In this document: in pieces, positions 26,101-33,414 of the stretch
Numbering within the stretch: position 1 is the stretch's first letter
How the letters are laid out: each line of letters begins with the position of its first letter
Source of the DNA: DATLFI01 sp035524895
GTDB taxonomy: Bacteria > Acidobacteriota > Thermoanaerobaculia > Multivoradales > Multivoraceae
DNA length: 46,562 bases
Assembly (NCBI GenBank): GCA_035524895.1
Contig: DATLFI010000017.1
Coordinates: 1-46,562, forward strand
Reading direction: 5' to 3'
Position numbers and translations under genes: made by a program
Notes under the pieces: model-generated
The model's input: the letters and a program-made list of their open reading frames with translations, nothing else
The model's database searches: none
Told to the model about the DNA's origin: nothing

Positions 26101-26300
26101 TCCTGCGCTGGCTCAGCCTCGCGTTCCTGGTGCTGACGATCGGCAAGGTCTTCCTCTACGACCTCGGCGAGCTCACCGATCTCTACCGGGTCGCGTCGCT
26201 GGTTGGCCTGGCGTTCTCGCTCATCCTGGTTTCGCTCCTCTACCAGCGCTTCGTATTCCACACCGCGCGAGGGGACGACGAAGCCTCGCCATCGAACTGA
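23154..26300 (+). CDS. DUF2339 family polytopic membrane protein
   Basis: A 1048-residue membrane protein. An N-terminal helix (3-22) is followed by a short coiled coil (RRRQKARIDALEIQMAALSV) and an Ala/Pro linker of about 90 residues. Then comes the DUF2339 signature RIEWERWVGVRGAALLGAIA (from about residue 145) with ALAGILFLRYSIETGLISPP, and many transmembrane helices to the C-terminus. The family has no established function; members may be envelope scaffolds or transport-related. A DUF3999 protein, which I recall as a frequent neighbour of DUF2339 genes elsewhere, is encoded 3.7 kb downstream on the same strand. The start is ATG 23154, divergent from the methyltransferase gene. Confidence 0.88.
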   Translation: MGCFLTFLAVVLVLMGAIVGRNLLDERRRQKARIDALEIQMAALSVAVDRLRADGTVAPVQQAAVSLAPTPGVIEAATGAAAVEAAAAVAAPPPDATPPEPTTLPPFPATPRAEMPQTATAVPSAAVPAATKPRAPALPPPRPPKPRIEWERWVGVRGAALLGAIALALAGILFLRYSIETGLISPPLRVALGVLAGIAAIVSSEVLRRRGYGVTADGLAGAGLVMLYAAMWAARNLYDLVGATPAFLVFVVITAAGGVLSWRYRSLVIALLGLVGGFLTPILIASDTDNPIGLFSYLLLLNGGLTVLARRMRWPWLTLLGLGGTVIYQVVWVFFGMDPQRAWLGLLVLGGFAAFFVFAGPWRPDETVPDRPVSRLLQLVTQAGGVLTPLFFALYFAGNAQLALSLLALAPLLLPLDIAATWLARVHRQPALEVAAAAAVLGVTIAWLGRLDRLSTGAAWQLALFGLALALVHHLAAERDARARGADGSAGPRRLATLPTLVAAGGMLALLAALSGAAAEQGGNADAPSIFWIAIAGWAALVAILLRSAEIHRWRVPSWIASATAGVGFAFLLALDDGLPSRVGILPLLAAALGFAIALAAWAMARRDERGQSAPGSETAAALLPLLVLGSLVGSGSLRVQGAVAFHLLAGALALLVLLAALRSRRGVWILFLAPTWAAVALSWTEADRDTSPVAAVVLQLFAALLVTCWPFLWPRTIPGFAARCGAALATPLFFASLYLLWVGRFGEGAIGLLPLLFAGIALAGAALAQRRLVGSERVSALAWLGAVALGFVAVAVPLQLEKEWITIGWAVQAALVVLLWRRLDHPGLKYFASLLFVVVFARLFANPAVLADYPATLFLTEERGSRLPFLNWLLYTYLVPVAALVVAARTLREQEIPRLRSWEAALYPPSRPPLLANAHSLAAMLLLFAWLNLSLLDAFTPPGERIALTGARTAAQNLSLSLGWAVYALGLLLLGVARRSAILRWLSLAFLVLTIGKVFLYDLGELTDLYRVASLVGLAFSLILVSLLYQRFVFHTARGDDEASPSN

Positions 26301-26550
26301 CCGGATCGTTACTTTCGGTAGCGCCCCCAGGAATCCCGGCTAGACCTGTGGGGCCACCAAGCACCGCCAAAGGGCATGGGGTCCGCCGCGACCCAGTGGC
26401 GCGACCGGTTTGCGCACTCCAGACGTATGTCGCAACGGCTATCGTTCCGGTGGCATGTGTCGTGCCTTATGCTTGGGGGCAGCCGCCCGCGGAGGGGCAC
26501 CGCTCGGGATCGCGCCTCCGTAGAGCGCGTCCACTCAGAAGGAGACGGCG
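26301..26550 (+). other. Intergenic leader region before the PilZ gene
   Basis: This 250-bp gap has no coding frame with native-looking residues. It ends in an AGAAGGAGA Shine-Dalgarno. I compared it by eye with cyclic-di-GMP riboswitch (GEMM) features, which would suit a PilZ gene, but did not find the conserved core. No clear -10/-35 pair or terminator was recognised. Confidence 0.4.
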
Positions 26551-27309
26551 ATGAAGCCCGCGCAGCGGCTCGACCCGCTCCCAGTGCTCGAGGAAGAAGC
26601 TCCAGGCTCGGACCGGCGAAGACACCGCCGCGTCGCGAGCCCCGGTCTGAGCGGGCGACTGCCGACGACCTGCAGCGCGCGCCTGTGCGACGTCAGCCTG
26701 AGCGGCGTGGGTTTCGAGAGCGAGGGCCGGCTGGCGCCGGCCCGCAACTACCGCCTGCGCCTTTCCACCGGAGAGGGCGAAGTGCTCGATCGCCACGGTC
26801 GCCTCGTGTGGTCCCACCTCTACGCGACGAAGCGCTCGGGTGACGGCGAAGTCCGACCGATCTACCGGGCTGGCCTGTTGTTCGAGGACCGCTCGGTGGG
26901 CGCCACGGGCGAGCTGTTCGAGTTCATCCAGCGCCACGCCGACGAGGAGACCGGCGCCGGGGAGCATCCCCTCCCCGAGGACCGCTTCGGCATCGAGCGC
27001 GAGGCGACCAGGTACCAGCTCGAGCGGATCGAGGAGCTGCAGCTCGAGACCGACTACGAGTTCCTGGTGCGCACGTTGAGCCTCTCGGGCATGCTCTTCG
27101 AGACCGAGCTGCCGCTGGAGAAGGGAGCCCAGGTGGACCTGGTGCTCGAGCTTCCGGAAGGCGAGCTGCGTGGGCGCGGGCGGGTGGTCTCCAGCGAGCG
27201 CAGCCTCGAAGGAGAACGCCACCGCCACGCCATCGCCGTGGAGTTCCTGGAGCTCGACCCGAACGACCGCGACCGCCTCGAGCGTTATCTGCAGCGCCGG
27301 TTGCAGTAG
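26551..27309 (+). CDS. Tandem PilZ-domain protein
   Basis: A 252-residue soluble protein with two PilZ-like halves. Half 1 has the RxxxR cyclic-di-GMP loop within RRRHRR (22-27) and DVSLSGVGF (47-55), the D/NxSxxG motif, so it should bind cyclic-di-GMP. Half 2 (about 150-250) keeps the fold, with TLSLSGMLFE (175-184), LRGRGRVV and IAVEFLEL, but has Thr in place of the D/N and lacks an obvious RxxxR, so it may not bind. A GGAGA precedes the ATG by 5 nt. No cyclase or EAL gene is adjacent, and the target is unknown. Confidence 0.85.
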   Translation: MKPAQRLDPLPVLEEEAPGSDRRRHRRVASPGLSGRLPTTCSARLCDVSLSGVGFESEGRLAPARNYRLRLSTGEGEVLDRHGRLVWSHLYATKRSGDGEVRPIYRAGLLFEDRSVGATGELFEFIQRHADEETGAGEHPLPEDRFGIEREATRYQLERIEELQLETDYEFLVRTLSLSGMLFETELPLEKGAQVDLVLELPEGELRGRGRVVSSERSLEGERHRHAIAVEFLELDPNDRDRLERYLQRRLQ

Positions 27310-27387
27310 CCCGAGCCCCGCGCCGAGGCCACCGTCTCTTCGAGCTGCCCCACCCATCGCAGCGACCCGGCTACGGTCCCAGGAGCC

Positions 27388-28371
27388 GTGCCGCGGCTTC
27401 ACCTCGGCACGTTTCCGTGGCGGCAGGCGGGCATCCGTGGCGACGAAGACCGGCGCGGCTCGAGCTCCGCCCAGGCACGTCGCGCCGAGCGCCTGGGCTT
27501 CGGCTCCTTCTGGCTGCCCGAGAGCCACTTCGGCAGCGAAGCGAGGCCGGCTCCGCTCCTCGAGCTGGCGGCGGCCGCGGCGGTCACGAAGCGACTGCGG
27601 CTCGGCGTCACCTCGTACCTGCTGCCGATACGCCACCCGCTGCTGGTGGCCGAGGAGGTCGCGGTGCTGGACCGACTCTCGGGAGGCCGCCTCATCCTCG
27701 GCCTGGGACGCGGCTTTCGACCCGACCTCTTTGCCGCCTTCGGCGTGGATCGCGCCGACAAGCGCGAGCTGTTCGAGACCGCCGTGGAAACCATGCTGCG
27801 AGCCTGGCGCGGCGATAGGGTCGGCGGATCGGCTCCCGGCATCGTCGAGATCCACCCTCGCCCGCTGCAGCAGCCGCACCCGCCGCTGTGGGTCGCAGCG
27901 TTCGGACCGAAAGCGCTACGGCAGGCGGCCCGCCTCGGGCTGCCGTACCTGGCCTCTCCGCTCGAACCCTTCGACCGCTTGCGCCGGAACATCGAGCTCC
28001 ACCGCGCGGAGCTGCTCGGTGCCAACGAAGCGCGTGACCGCCTCGCATCGACCGAGCTGCCGGTCCCGATCCTGCGCACAGTGTTCGTGTCGCGCAGCCG
28101 AGGGCAGCTCGAAGCCGCGCAGAGGGGGCTCGAGCCCGAGATCGCGCGCTGGCGCAGGATGCTCGCGGAGCTCGGCGGCGACGAGGAACGCAGCTCCGGA
28201 AGCACCGTCGGCGAGCACGCGCTCCTCGGCGGCCCCGACGACGTCGCGGGTAAGGTCGAGCGGTATCGTCGCGAGCTCGGCATGACCCACCTGATCGTGC
28301 GCTCTCCCCGGGGGCCGGGAGCGGCGGCTGTCGAGGCGTCACTCCGGGAGCTCCCGCGCCTACTGGTCTGA
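27388..28371 (+). CDS. Luciferase-like monooxygenase (LLM flavin-dependent family)
   Basis: A 327-residue TIM-barrel protein of the bacterial luciferase/F420-dependent superfamily. Landmarks are RRAERLGFGSFWLPESHFG, TKRLRLGVTSYLLPIRHPLL, EEVAVLDRLSGGRLILGLGRG, PRPLQQPHPPLWVAAFGP and a C-terminal LLGGPDDVAGKVERYRRELG. The family oxidises substrates using reduced FMN or F420. Start GTG 27388 follows an AGGAG by only 2 nt, and a TACGGT lies 10 nt upstream, so a very short leader is possible. It is 16 kb from the LuxE/LuxC-type genes and not in one operon with them; most LLM proteins are not luciferases. Confidence 0.85.
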   Translation: MPRLHLGTFPWRQAGIRGDEDRRGSSSAQARRAERLGFGSFWLPESHFGSEARPAPLLELAAAAAVTKRLRLGVTSYLLPIRHPLLVAEEVAVLDRLSGGRLILGLGRGFRPDLFAAFGVDRADKRELFETAVETMLRAWRGDRVGGSAPGIVEIHPRPLQQPHPPLWVAAFGPKALRQAARLGLPYLASPLEPFDRLRRNIELHRAELLGANEARDRLASTELPVPILRTVFVSRSRGQLEAAQRGLEPEIARWRRMLAELGGDEERSSGSTVGEHALLGGPDDVAGKVERYRRELGMTHLIVRSPRGPGAAAVEASLRELPRLLV

Positions 28372-28434
28372 GGATCGTCACCCGACAGCCTCCGATCGCG
28401 AGCTGCCAAGATACGGGACCGCGAGGCCCGCGAC

Positions 28435-29850
28435 ATGTCACCCACCAGACGCGCCTGCCATGCCTGCAACGACTGGTACTCGACGGCGCTCACCGCGTGC
28501 CCGCACTGTGGCGAGGCGCTCGCGGTGCTCGAAGACGTGCGGCCGCCGCCTCTCGCGCGAGCATCGGAGCTCGGCTCGAACGGCGCGCCCGCTGCCCTCG
28601 ACGAGAACGACGTGGCCGACCCGCTCGCCGGCAAGCGGATCGCGCACTACCGGATCGAACGCTTCGCCGGCAAGGGCGGCATGGCTCGCGTCTACCGCGC
28701 GCAACACCTCAGTCTCGAGAGGATCTGCGCGCTCAAGGTACTGCGCGCCGACCTGCTCGTGCGGTTTCCCGGACACCTCGAGCTGTTTTTCACGGAGGCG
28801 CGCGCCGCGGCATCCCTGTCGCATCCCAACGTGGTGACGGTGCACAACATCATCGAGGCGGACGGGCTGCACCTGCTCGAGATGGAGTGGGTCGACGGCG
28901 TATCGCTGCAGCACGCGCTAGAGCACAGGCAGCGCTTCGATCCGCACGAGGCTACGAGCACGATGCTCGAGATCGCCTCCGGCCTCGCGGCAGCACACGC
29001 CGCCCACGTCGTCCACCGCGACCTCAAGCCTGGCAACATCATGGTGACGCGCGGCGGTCAGGCCAAGCTCGCGGACTTCGGGCTCGCCAAGCGGCTGCTG
29101 CATCCCGGACGCTTCGGCAGTCAGCTCGCCGGCACGCCGTACTTCATCGCGCCCGAGCTGTTCCGCGGACACACCGCGACCACGCGCTCCGACGTCTACG
29201 CCGCCGGCGTCACCTACTATCTGCTGCTCACCGGTCGCTATCCCTACCGCGGCGGCAACGTGGCCGAGCTCGCCCGCCAGCACCAGCGGGCGCCGGTTCC
29301 CGACCCGCGCGAGCTGGCCCCGGAGATACCCGACGCGGTCGCCGCGATCGTGGCCGCGAGCCTCGCCAAGCGCGAGTACGATCGCCCCGCGGACGCCGCC
29401 GAGCTGCGCGACGACATCCGCGCCGCGCTCGGTCGCCTCCGCCCCTTGGCATCCCTGCTCGACGAGGCGATCGCGGGGGTGCCCGTGGCCGGACGCAGGA
29501 TCCTGGACGGCGGCGGCTTCGAGGTCGTCTTGGCCTTGCCGGAGAGCCGGCGGCAGCGGGTCACGGTCGAGCTGCTGCCTGCCGTCCTCGGTGGCGAGGA
29601 GCTGGTGCGGGTGTCGAGCCCGTGCGGGCCCGCCGACGAGAGCTATGCGGTGCGCGCGCTCGAGCTCAACGGCCGCGTGCACCACGGCGCCCTCGCTATC
29701 GAGGAGCTCGACGGCGAGCGCCTGTTCGTGATGCGCAACTGCCACCCTCGAGCGACCTGCGACCCGGAGGAGCTGCGGCGGAGTCTGCTCGAGGTCGGGG
29801 GCGCGGCCGACGAGATGGAGGCGCTGCTCGTCGGCGAGGACCTGTACTAG
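28435..29850 (+). CDS. Zinc-ribbon Ser/Thr protein kinase with C-terminal YbjN/CesT-like domain
   Basis: A 471-residue soluble protein in three parts. Residues 8-25 hold two CxxC pairs (C8, C11, C22, C25), a zinc ribbon. Residues about 72-335 are a complete Hanks-type kinase: GKGGMARV loop, K101 in ALKVL, HRDLKPGN (catalytic D196), DFG (214-216) and APE (239-241). Residues about 355-471 (FEVVLALPESRRQRVTVELL, then LNGRVHHGALAIEELDGERL and VGGAADEMEALLVGEDLY) look like the YbjN/type III chaperone (CesT-like) fold, which binds partner proteins. There is no transmembrane helix or PASTA repeat. The kinase should be active; the target is unknown. The last domain is an inference from pattern. Confidence 0.85.
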   Translation: MSPTRRACHACNDWYSTALTACPHCGEALAVLEDVRPPPLARASELGSNGAPAALDENDVADPLAGKRIAHYRIERFAGKGGMARVYRAQHLSLERICALKVLRADLLVRFPGHLELFFTEARAAASLSHPNVVTVHNIIEADGLHLLEMEWVDGVSLQHALEHRQRFDPHEATSTMLEIASGLAAAHAAHVVHRDLKPGNIMVTRGGQAKLADFGLAKRLLHPGRFGSQLAGTPYFIAPELFRGHTATTRSDVYAAGVTYYLLLTGRYPYRGGNVAELARQHQRAPVPDPRELAPEIPDAVAAIVAASLAKREYDRPADAAELRDDIRAALGRLRPLASLLDEAIAGVPVAGRRILDGGGFEVVLALPESRRQRVTVELLPAVLGGEELVRVSSPCGPADESYAVRALELNGRVHHGALAIEELDGERLFVMRNCHPRATCDPEELRRSLLEVGGAADEMEALLVGEDLY

Positions 29851-29968
29851 TGGAGGGCCACCTCTCCAGAAGGTTGCGATCTCACGCGACGTAAGATCCG
29901 CTCGACCACCGCAGGAGCACCGCTCTCGCGCCACGGAACCTCACCTCCCGACGCAACGGAAGCGCGAC

Positions 29969-32095
29969 GTGACCCATCCTGCATCGTCTCGGCGCCGAGG
30001 CTGGCTGCTCGGCCTGGCCGCGGCGCTCCTCGGAGTCGCCCAGGTCGCAGCGCAGCCCGCCGATGTCGCATCGCTCTTCCCGCTGCGCGCCGCGGTCCGG
30101 TTGGAGGCGACCGGGGGAACATCGCAGCCGCTCGCGCGCCTGGTGCTACCGATCGAGGTCCTCGAGCAGACGCGCGCGGACTTGTCGGATCTCCGCCTGC
30201 TCGACGACGACGGACGCGAGGTGCCGTTCCTGGTGGAGCCTTCGCCACACCGTGGATCGCCCGCGGGCAGCAGCGTGCGCCTGGCGGTCGAAGCCTGGCC
30301 GCGCCTGGTCGGCATGGGCCAGAGCACCGTCGAGCGCGATAACGCCGCACCGCTGCGACGCGAACGCTACGACCTGGAGCCGCCACCGACCGCGGAGGAC
30401 CCTGCCGCCGAGGGGCCGTGGACCCTGGTGGTGGACTCCGGGCTCTCCACCTTCGTGCGCTCGGTCGACCTGCTCGAGCGCGACGCAGCAGGCGCCGAGG
30501 AGGCGCTGCTCGAGGGCGGATCCCTGTTCCGCCTGGCCGACGGCCGCGAGCTGCGCCGCTACGTGCTGCCGCCGCTGCGACTGGACAGCGTGCTGGTGGT
30601 GTGGATCACCGGCGAAGACGCGAGCTACCTGGTGCCGGCGTTTCGCTACCAGCGCTCGAGGCGGGTCGCGGCGAGCGACGACGATCGGCGCCGCGCGCGC
30701 GCGACGCTCGTGGTGCTCGAATCGCGCCAGGAGCGCGGCGACTCGGTGCTCGAGCTCGAGCGCCCCGCCGGCATCGTGCCGCAAGCCCTGGTGCTCGAGA
30801 CCACCTCCGCCGCCTTCCGCCGGCCGATCGAGGTGCGCGACCTCGGCGCGGGGGGAGACGGCCGCCGGCTGGGCGCCGGCGTCCTGTTCCGCGTGCCGGC
30901 GACCGGCGAGACCCTCGAGCATCTCCGCATCGACCTGCTGCCGGCCCGTGGTACCAAGCTCGAGGTCCGCATCGCCGATGGCGACAGCCCGCCACTCGAG
31001 ATCGTCGCCGCGGTCGCCGAGATCACCAGCCCTGCGTTGCTCTTCGCGCCGCCGCGCACCGGCGGCGTCACGCTGTACTGCGGCGGCGGCCGCGCCCGGC
31101 GGCCGCTCTACGATCTCGCCGGCCTGCTACCCGATCTCCCGGCTCGGGACGAGTCAGCGAGAATCGGAGCGGCGCTACTCGACCCGCAGCGCGCCACCGC
31201 GGCGACGCTCCTGGCGCTCGAGTCCAACACCCGACACGCGGCCGGCCCCGTGCTTGCCGCCGCGATGCGTCCTGGCGCCGAGCTCGACGCGCGCCTTTTC
31301 TCGCACCAGCGCCGCCTCACGGTGCCTGGCTCGGACTCGGGGCTGGCGCGGCTCGAGCTGCGGCCAGAGGACCTCGCCCAGGCGCGCGCCGATCTCGCCG
31401 ACCTGCGAGTCGCCGATTCCGAGTCGCGCCAGTGGCCCTACCTGGTGCGACAGGGAACGCGCAGCGAGCACGTCGCGCTGCGCATCGAGGCGACGAGCGC
31501 CAACGGTCGCACCAAGCTCGAGCTCGCCCCCGTCGCCGCGCCGCTCGAGATGCGCGGGCTCGAGCTCGACATCGCGACCCCCTTCTTCGATCGTCCGTTC
31601 CAGCTCGAGGCCGAGCTGCCCGACGGCGGCGGCACCGTCGCCCTCGCGCGCGGCGTCCTGCGGCGTCACGACCCGGATGGCACGAGCCTGACCATCGCCT
31701 TCGCGCCTCGGCGCGTCTCGCGCCTGCTGCTGACCATCGACGACGGCAGCGAGCAGCCGCTCGAGGTCCGCGGGTCGCGCGCGGCAGCGCCGATCCACGA
31801 GCTGCTGTTCCCCGCGCCAGCAGGACCCTATCGGCTGCTCCTCGGCTTCGCCGACTCGCCGGCACCCGTCTACGACCTCGCACGCAACAGAGCTGTGGTC
31901 TTCGCGCTCGACGCAGCGACGGTCGAGAGCGGCCCGCTCGAGCCGAACCCCGACGTCAGCGCGGCAGCCCGCTGGGGGCGCGGCCAGGCACCGCAGCGCC
32001 TGATGGTCTGGGCCGCGATCGGGCTCGCCGTGGTCGTGTTGACGGTGCTGACCCTGCGCCTGGCAAGCCGGCACGAAGAGAACCGCGAAGGCTGA
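29969..32095 (+). CDS. DUF3999 family envelope protein
   Basis: A 708-residue protein with a signal peptide (RRRGWLLGLAAALLGVAQVA), a large extracytoplasmic beta-rich region and one C-terminal membrane helix (about 677-698) with a short basic tail. The first domain shows the DUF3999 pattern ARLVLPIEVLEQTRADLSDL followed by R-L-L-D-D-D-G-R-E-V-P-F, and a similar pattern recurs later (ARLELRPEDLAQARADLADL, RVADSESRQWPY), indicating an internal duplication. The family has no known function. GTG 29969 has GGAAG 6 nt upstream. A DUF2339 gene lies upstream on the same strand, separated by three genes. Confidence 0.8.
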   Translation: MTHPASSRRRGWLLGLAAALLGVAQVAAQPADVASLFPLRAAVRLEATGGTSQPLARLVLPIEVLEQTRADLSDLRLLDDDGREVPFLVEPSPHRGSPAGSSVRLAVEAWPRLVGMGQSTVERDNAAPLRRERYDLEPPPTAEDPAAEGPWTLVVDSGLSTFVRSVDLLERDAAGAEEALLEGGSLFRLADGRELRRYVLPPLRLDSVLVVWITGEDASYLVPAFRYQRSRRVAASDDDRRRARATLVVLESRQERGDSVLELERPAGIVPQALVLETTSAAFRRPIEVRDLGAGGDGRRLGAGVLFRVPATGETLEHLRIDLLPARGTKLEVRIADGDSPPLEIVAAVAEITSPALLFAPPRTGGVTLYCGGGRARRPLYDLAGLLPDLPARDESARIGAALLDPQRATAATLLALESNTRHAAGPVLAAAMRPGAELDARLFSHQRRLTVPGSDSGLARLELRPEDLAQARADLADLRVADSESRQWPYLVRQGTRSEHVALRIEATSANGRTKLELAPVAAPLEMRGLELDIATPFFDRPFQLEAELPDGGGTVALARGVLRRHDPDGTSLTIAFAPRRVSRLLLTIDDGSEQPLEVRGSRAAAPIHELLFPAPAGPYRLLLGFADSPAPVYDLARNRAVVFALDAATVESGPLEPNPDVSAAARWGRGQAPQRLMVWAAIGLAVVVLTVLTLRLASRHEENREG

Positions 32096-32136
32096 CTCCC
32101 GAGCGGGAGCTCCAGCGCCCCAAGGAGCCCAATCCA

Positions 32137-33393
32137 GTGAGCACCGCCATGCCGCTCGACGTGTCCGCGATCCGGGATCAGTATCCCGCCCTCGCTGGCG
32201 GCGCCGTGTTCTTCGACAACCCCGGCGGCACGCAGGTGCCGCAGTCCGTACTCGACGCGGTGCTGGGCACCCTGCGTGACAGCAATGCGAACCTCGGTGG
32301 CGCCTTCGCCACCAGCCGCGCTGCCGACGACTCTGTCGAGGCCGCGCGCGCCGCGGTCGCCGACCTGCTGGGCGCGCAGACACCCGGCGAAGTGGTGTTC
32401 GGCGCCAACATGACGACCCTCACCTTCGCGCTCGCGCGGGCGCTCGGACGCCGGCTCGGACCGGGCGACGAGCTGGTGGTCACCCGGCTCGACCACGACG
32501 CGAACATCGCGCCGTGGCTCACCGTCGCCGAGGACCGCGGCTGCGTCGTGCGTTGGCTGGACTTCGATCCGAGCGACTGCACGCTGCGGCTCGATCAGCT
32601 CGATGACGTGCTCGGCTCGCGCACCCGCCTGGTAGCCCTCGGTTGGGCGTCGAACGCGGTGGGCACTGTCAACCCGGTGCACCGTATCGTCGAGCGAGCC
32701 AAGTCGGTCGGCGCGCTCACCTTCATCGACGCGGTGCAGCTCGCGCCGCATCGCCTTGTCGACGTCCAGGCGCTCGGCTGCGACTTCCTGGCCGCCTCGG
32801 CCTATAAGTTCTTCGGCCCCCACGTGGGCGCGCTGTGGGGACGCTACGAGCTGCTCGACGAGCTCGTCCCCTACAAGGTGCGACCCGCGTCCGACGAGCC
32901 ACCGGGGTCGTTCGAGACCGGGACGCTGAACCACGAGGGGATCGCGGGTGCCGGTGCGGCCGTCGACTACCTCGCCGACCTGTCGAGCCTGCCGCGGAGC
33001 GCGCCGCGGCGCCGCCGCCTCGAACAGGCGTTCGAGACGATGTGCGCCTACGAGAGCCGGCTCGGTCGCCAGTTGATCGAGGTCCTCGAGAGCACGCCGG
33101 GGGTGCGAGTGTACGGGCTCACGACCGCGGAGCGCGATGCCGATCGCGTGCCGACGGTGGCGTTCACCATGGCTGGGCGCACACCGCGGGAGGTAGCCGC
33201 AGCTCTCGGCGAGCGCCGCATCCACGTCTGGGACGGCCACTACTACGCGCTCGAGGTGGTGCGCCGGCTGGGGCTCGACCAGAGCGGCGGCATGGTGCGA
33301 GTGGGTCTCGCCCACTACAACACCGCCGAGGAAGTGGCGCGGCTGGGCGAGGCGCTGCAGGCGATCGCCAGCGCTCGAGCAGCCGGCGGGTAG
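32137..33393 (+). CDS. Class V aminotransferase, cysteine-desulfurase-like (VC1184-type), no catalytic Cys
   Basis: A 418-residue fold-type I PLP enzyme. It has FDNPGGTQVPQ near the N-terminus, FGANMTTLTFALARALG, DHDANIAPW, DAVQLAPHRLVDVQALGCDF and lysine K224 in SAYKFFGPHVG. In SufS/NifS the substrate-side loop carries the catalytic Cys (R-x-G-H-H-C-A); here the aligned stretch reads WDGHYYALE, with Y369-Y370 at that place. It is therefore unlikely to be a classical cysteine desulfurase, although automatic annotation would probably say so. An AGGAG lies 9 nt before GTG 32137; ATG 32149 is an alternative. It follows the DUF3999 gene by 41 bp. Confidence 0.82.
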   Translation: MSTAMPLDVSAIRDQYPALAGGAVFFDNPGGTQVPQSVLDAVLGTLRDSNANLGGAFATSRAADDSVEAARAAVADLLGAQTPGEVVFGANMTTLTFALARALGRRLGPGDELVVTRLDHDANIAPWLTVAEDRGCVVRWLDFDPSDCTLRLDQLDDVLGSRTRLVALGWASNAVGTVNPVHRIVERAKSVGALTFIDAVQLAPHRLVDVQALGCDFLAASAYKFFGPHVGALWGRYELLDELVPYKVRPASDEPPGSFETGTLNHEGIAGAGAAVDYLADLSSLPRSAPRRRRLEQAFETMCAYESRLGRQLIEVLESTPGVRVYGLTTAERDADRVPTVAFTMAGRTPREVAAALGERRIHVWDGHYYALEVVRRLGLDQSGGMVRVGLAHYNTAEEVARLGEALQAIASARAAGG

Positions 33394-33414
33394 CGGGGCC
33401 GCGGCTCCTCGCCC

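Noticed and set aside
26301..26550. A cyclic-di-GMP riboswitch before the PilZ gene
   Set aside because: The conserved GEMM core segments were not found by eye; left as an unexplained leader.
23159..26554. A 1131-codon open frame on the plus strand
   Set aside because: It overlaps the DUF2339 gene in another frame and is Arg/Gly/Ala-rich noise; the DUF2339 frame has clear membrane helices and a family signature.
32137..33393. Call as cysteine desulfurase SufS
   Set aside because: The catalytic Cys position is occupied by Tyr.
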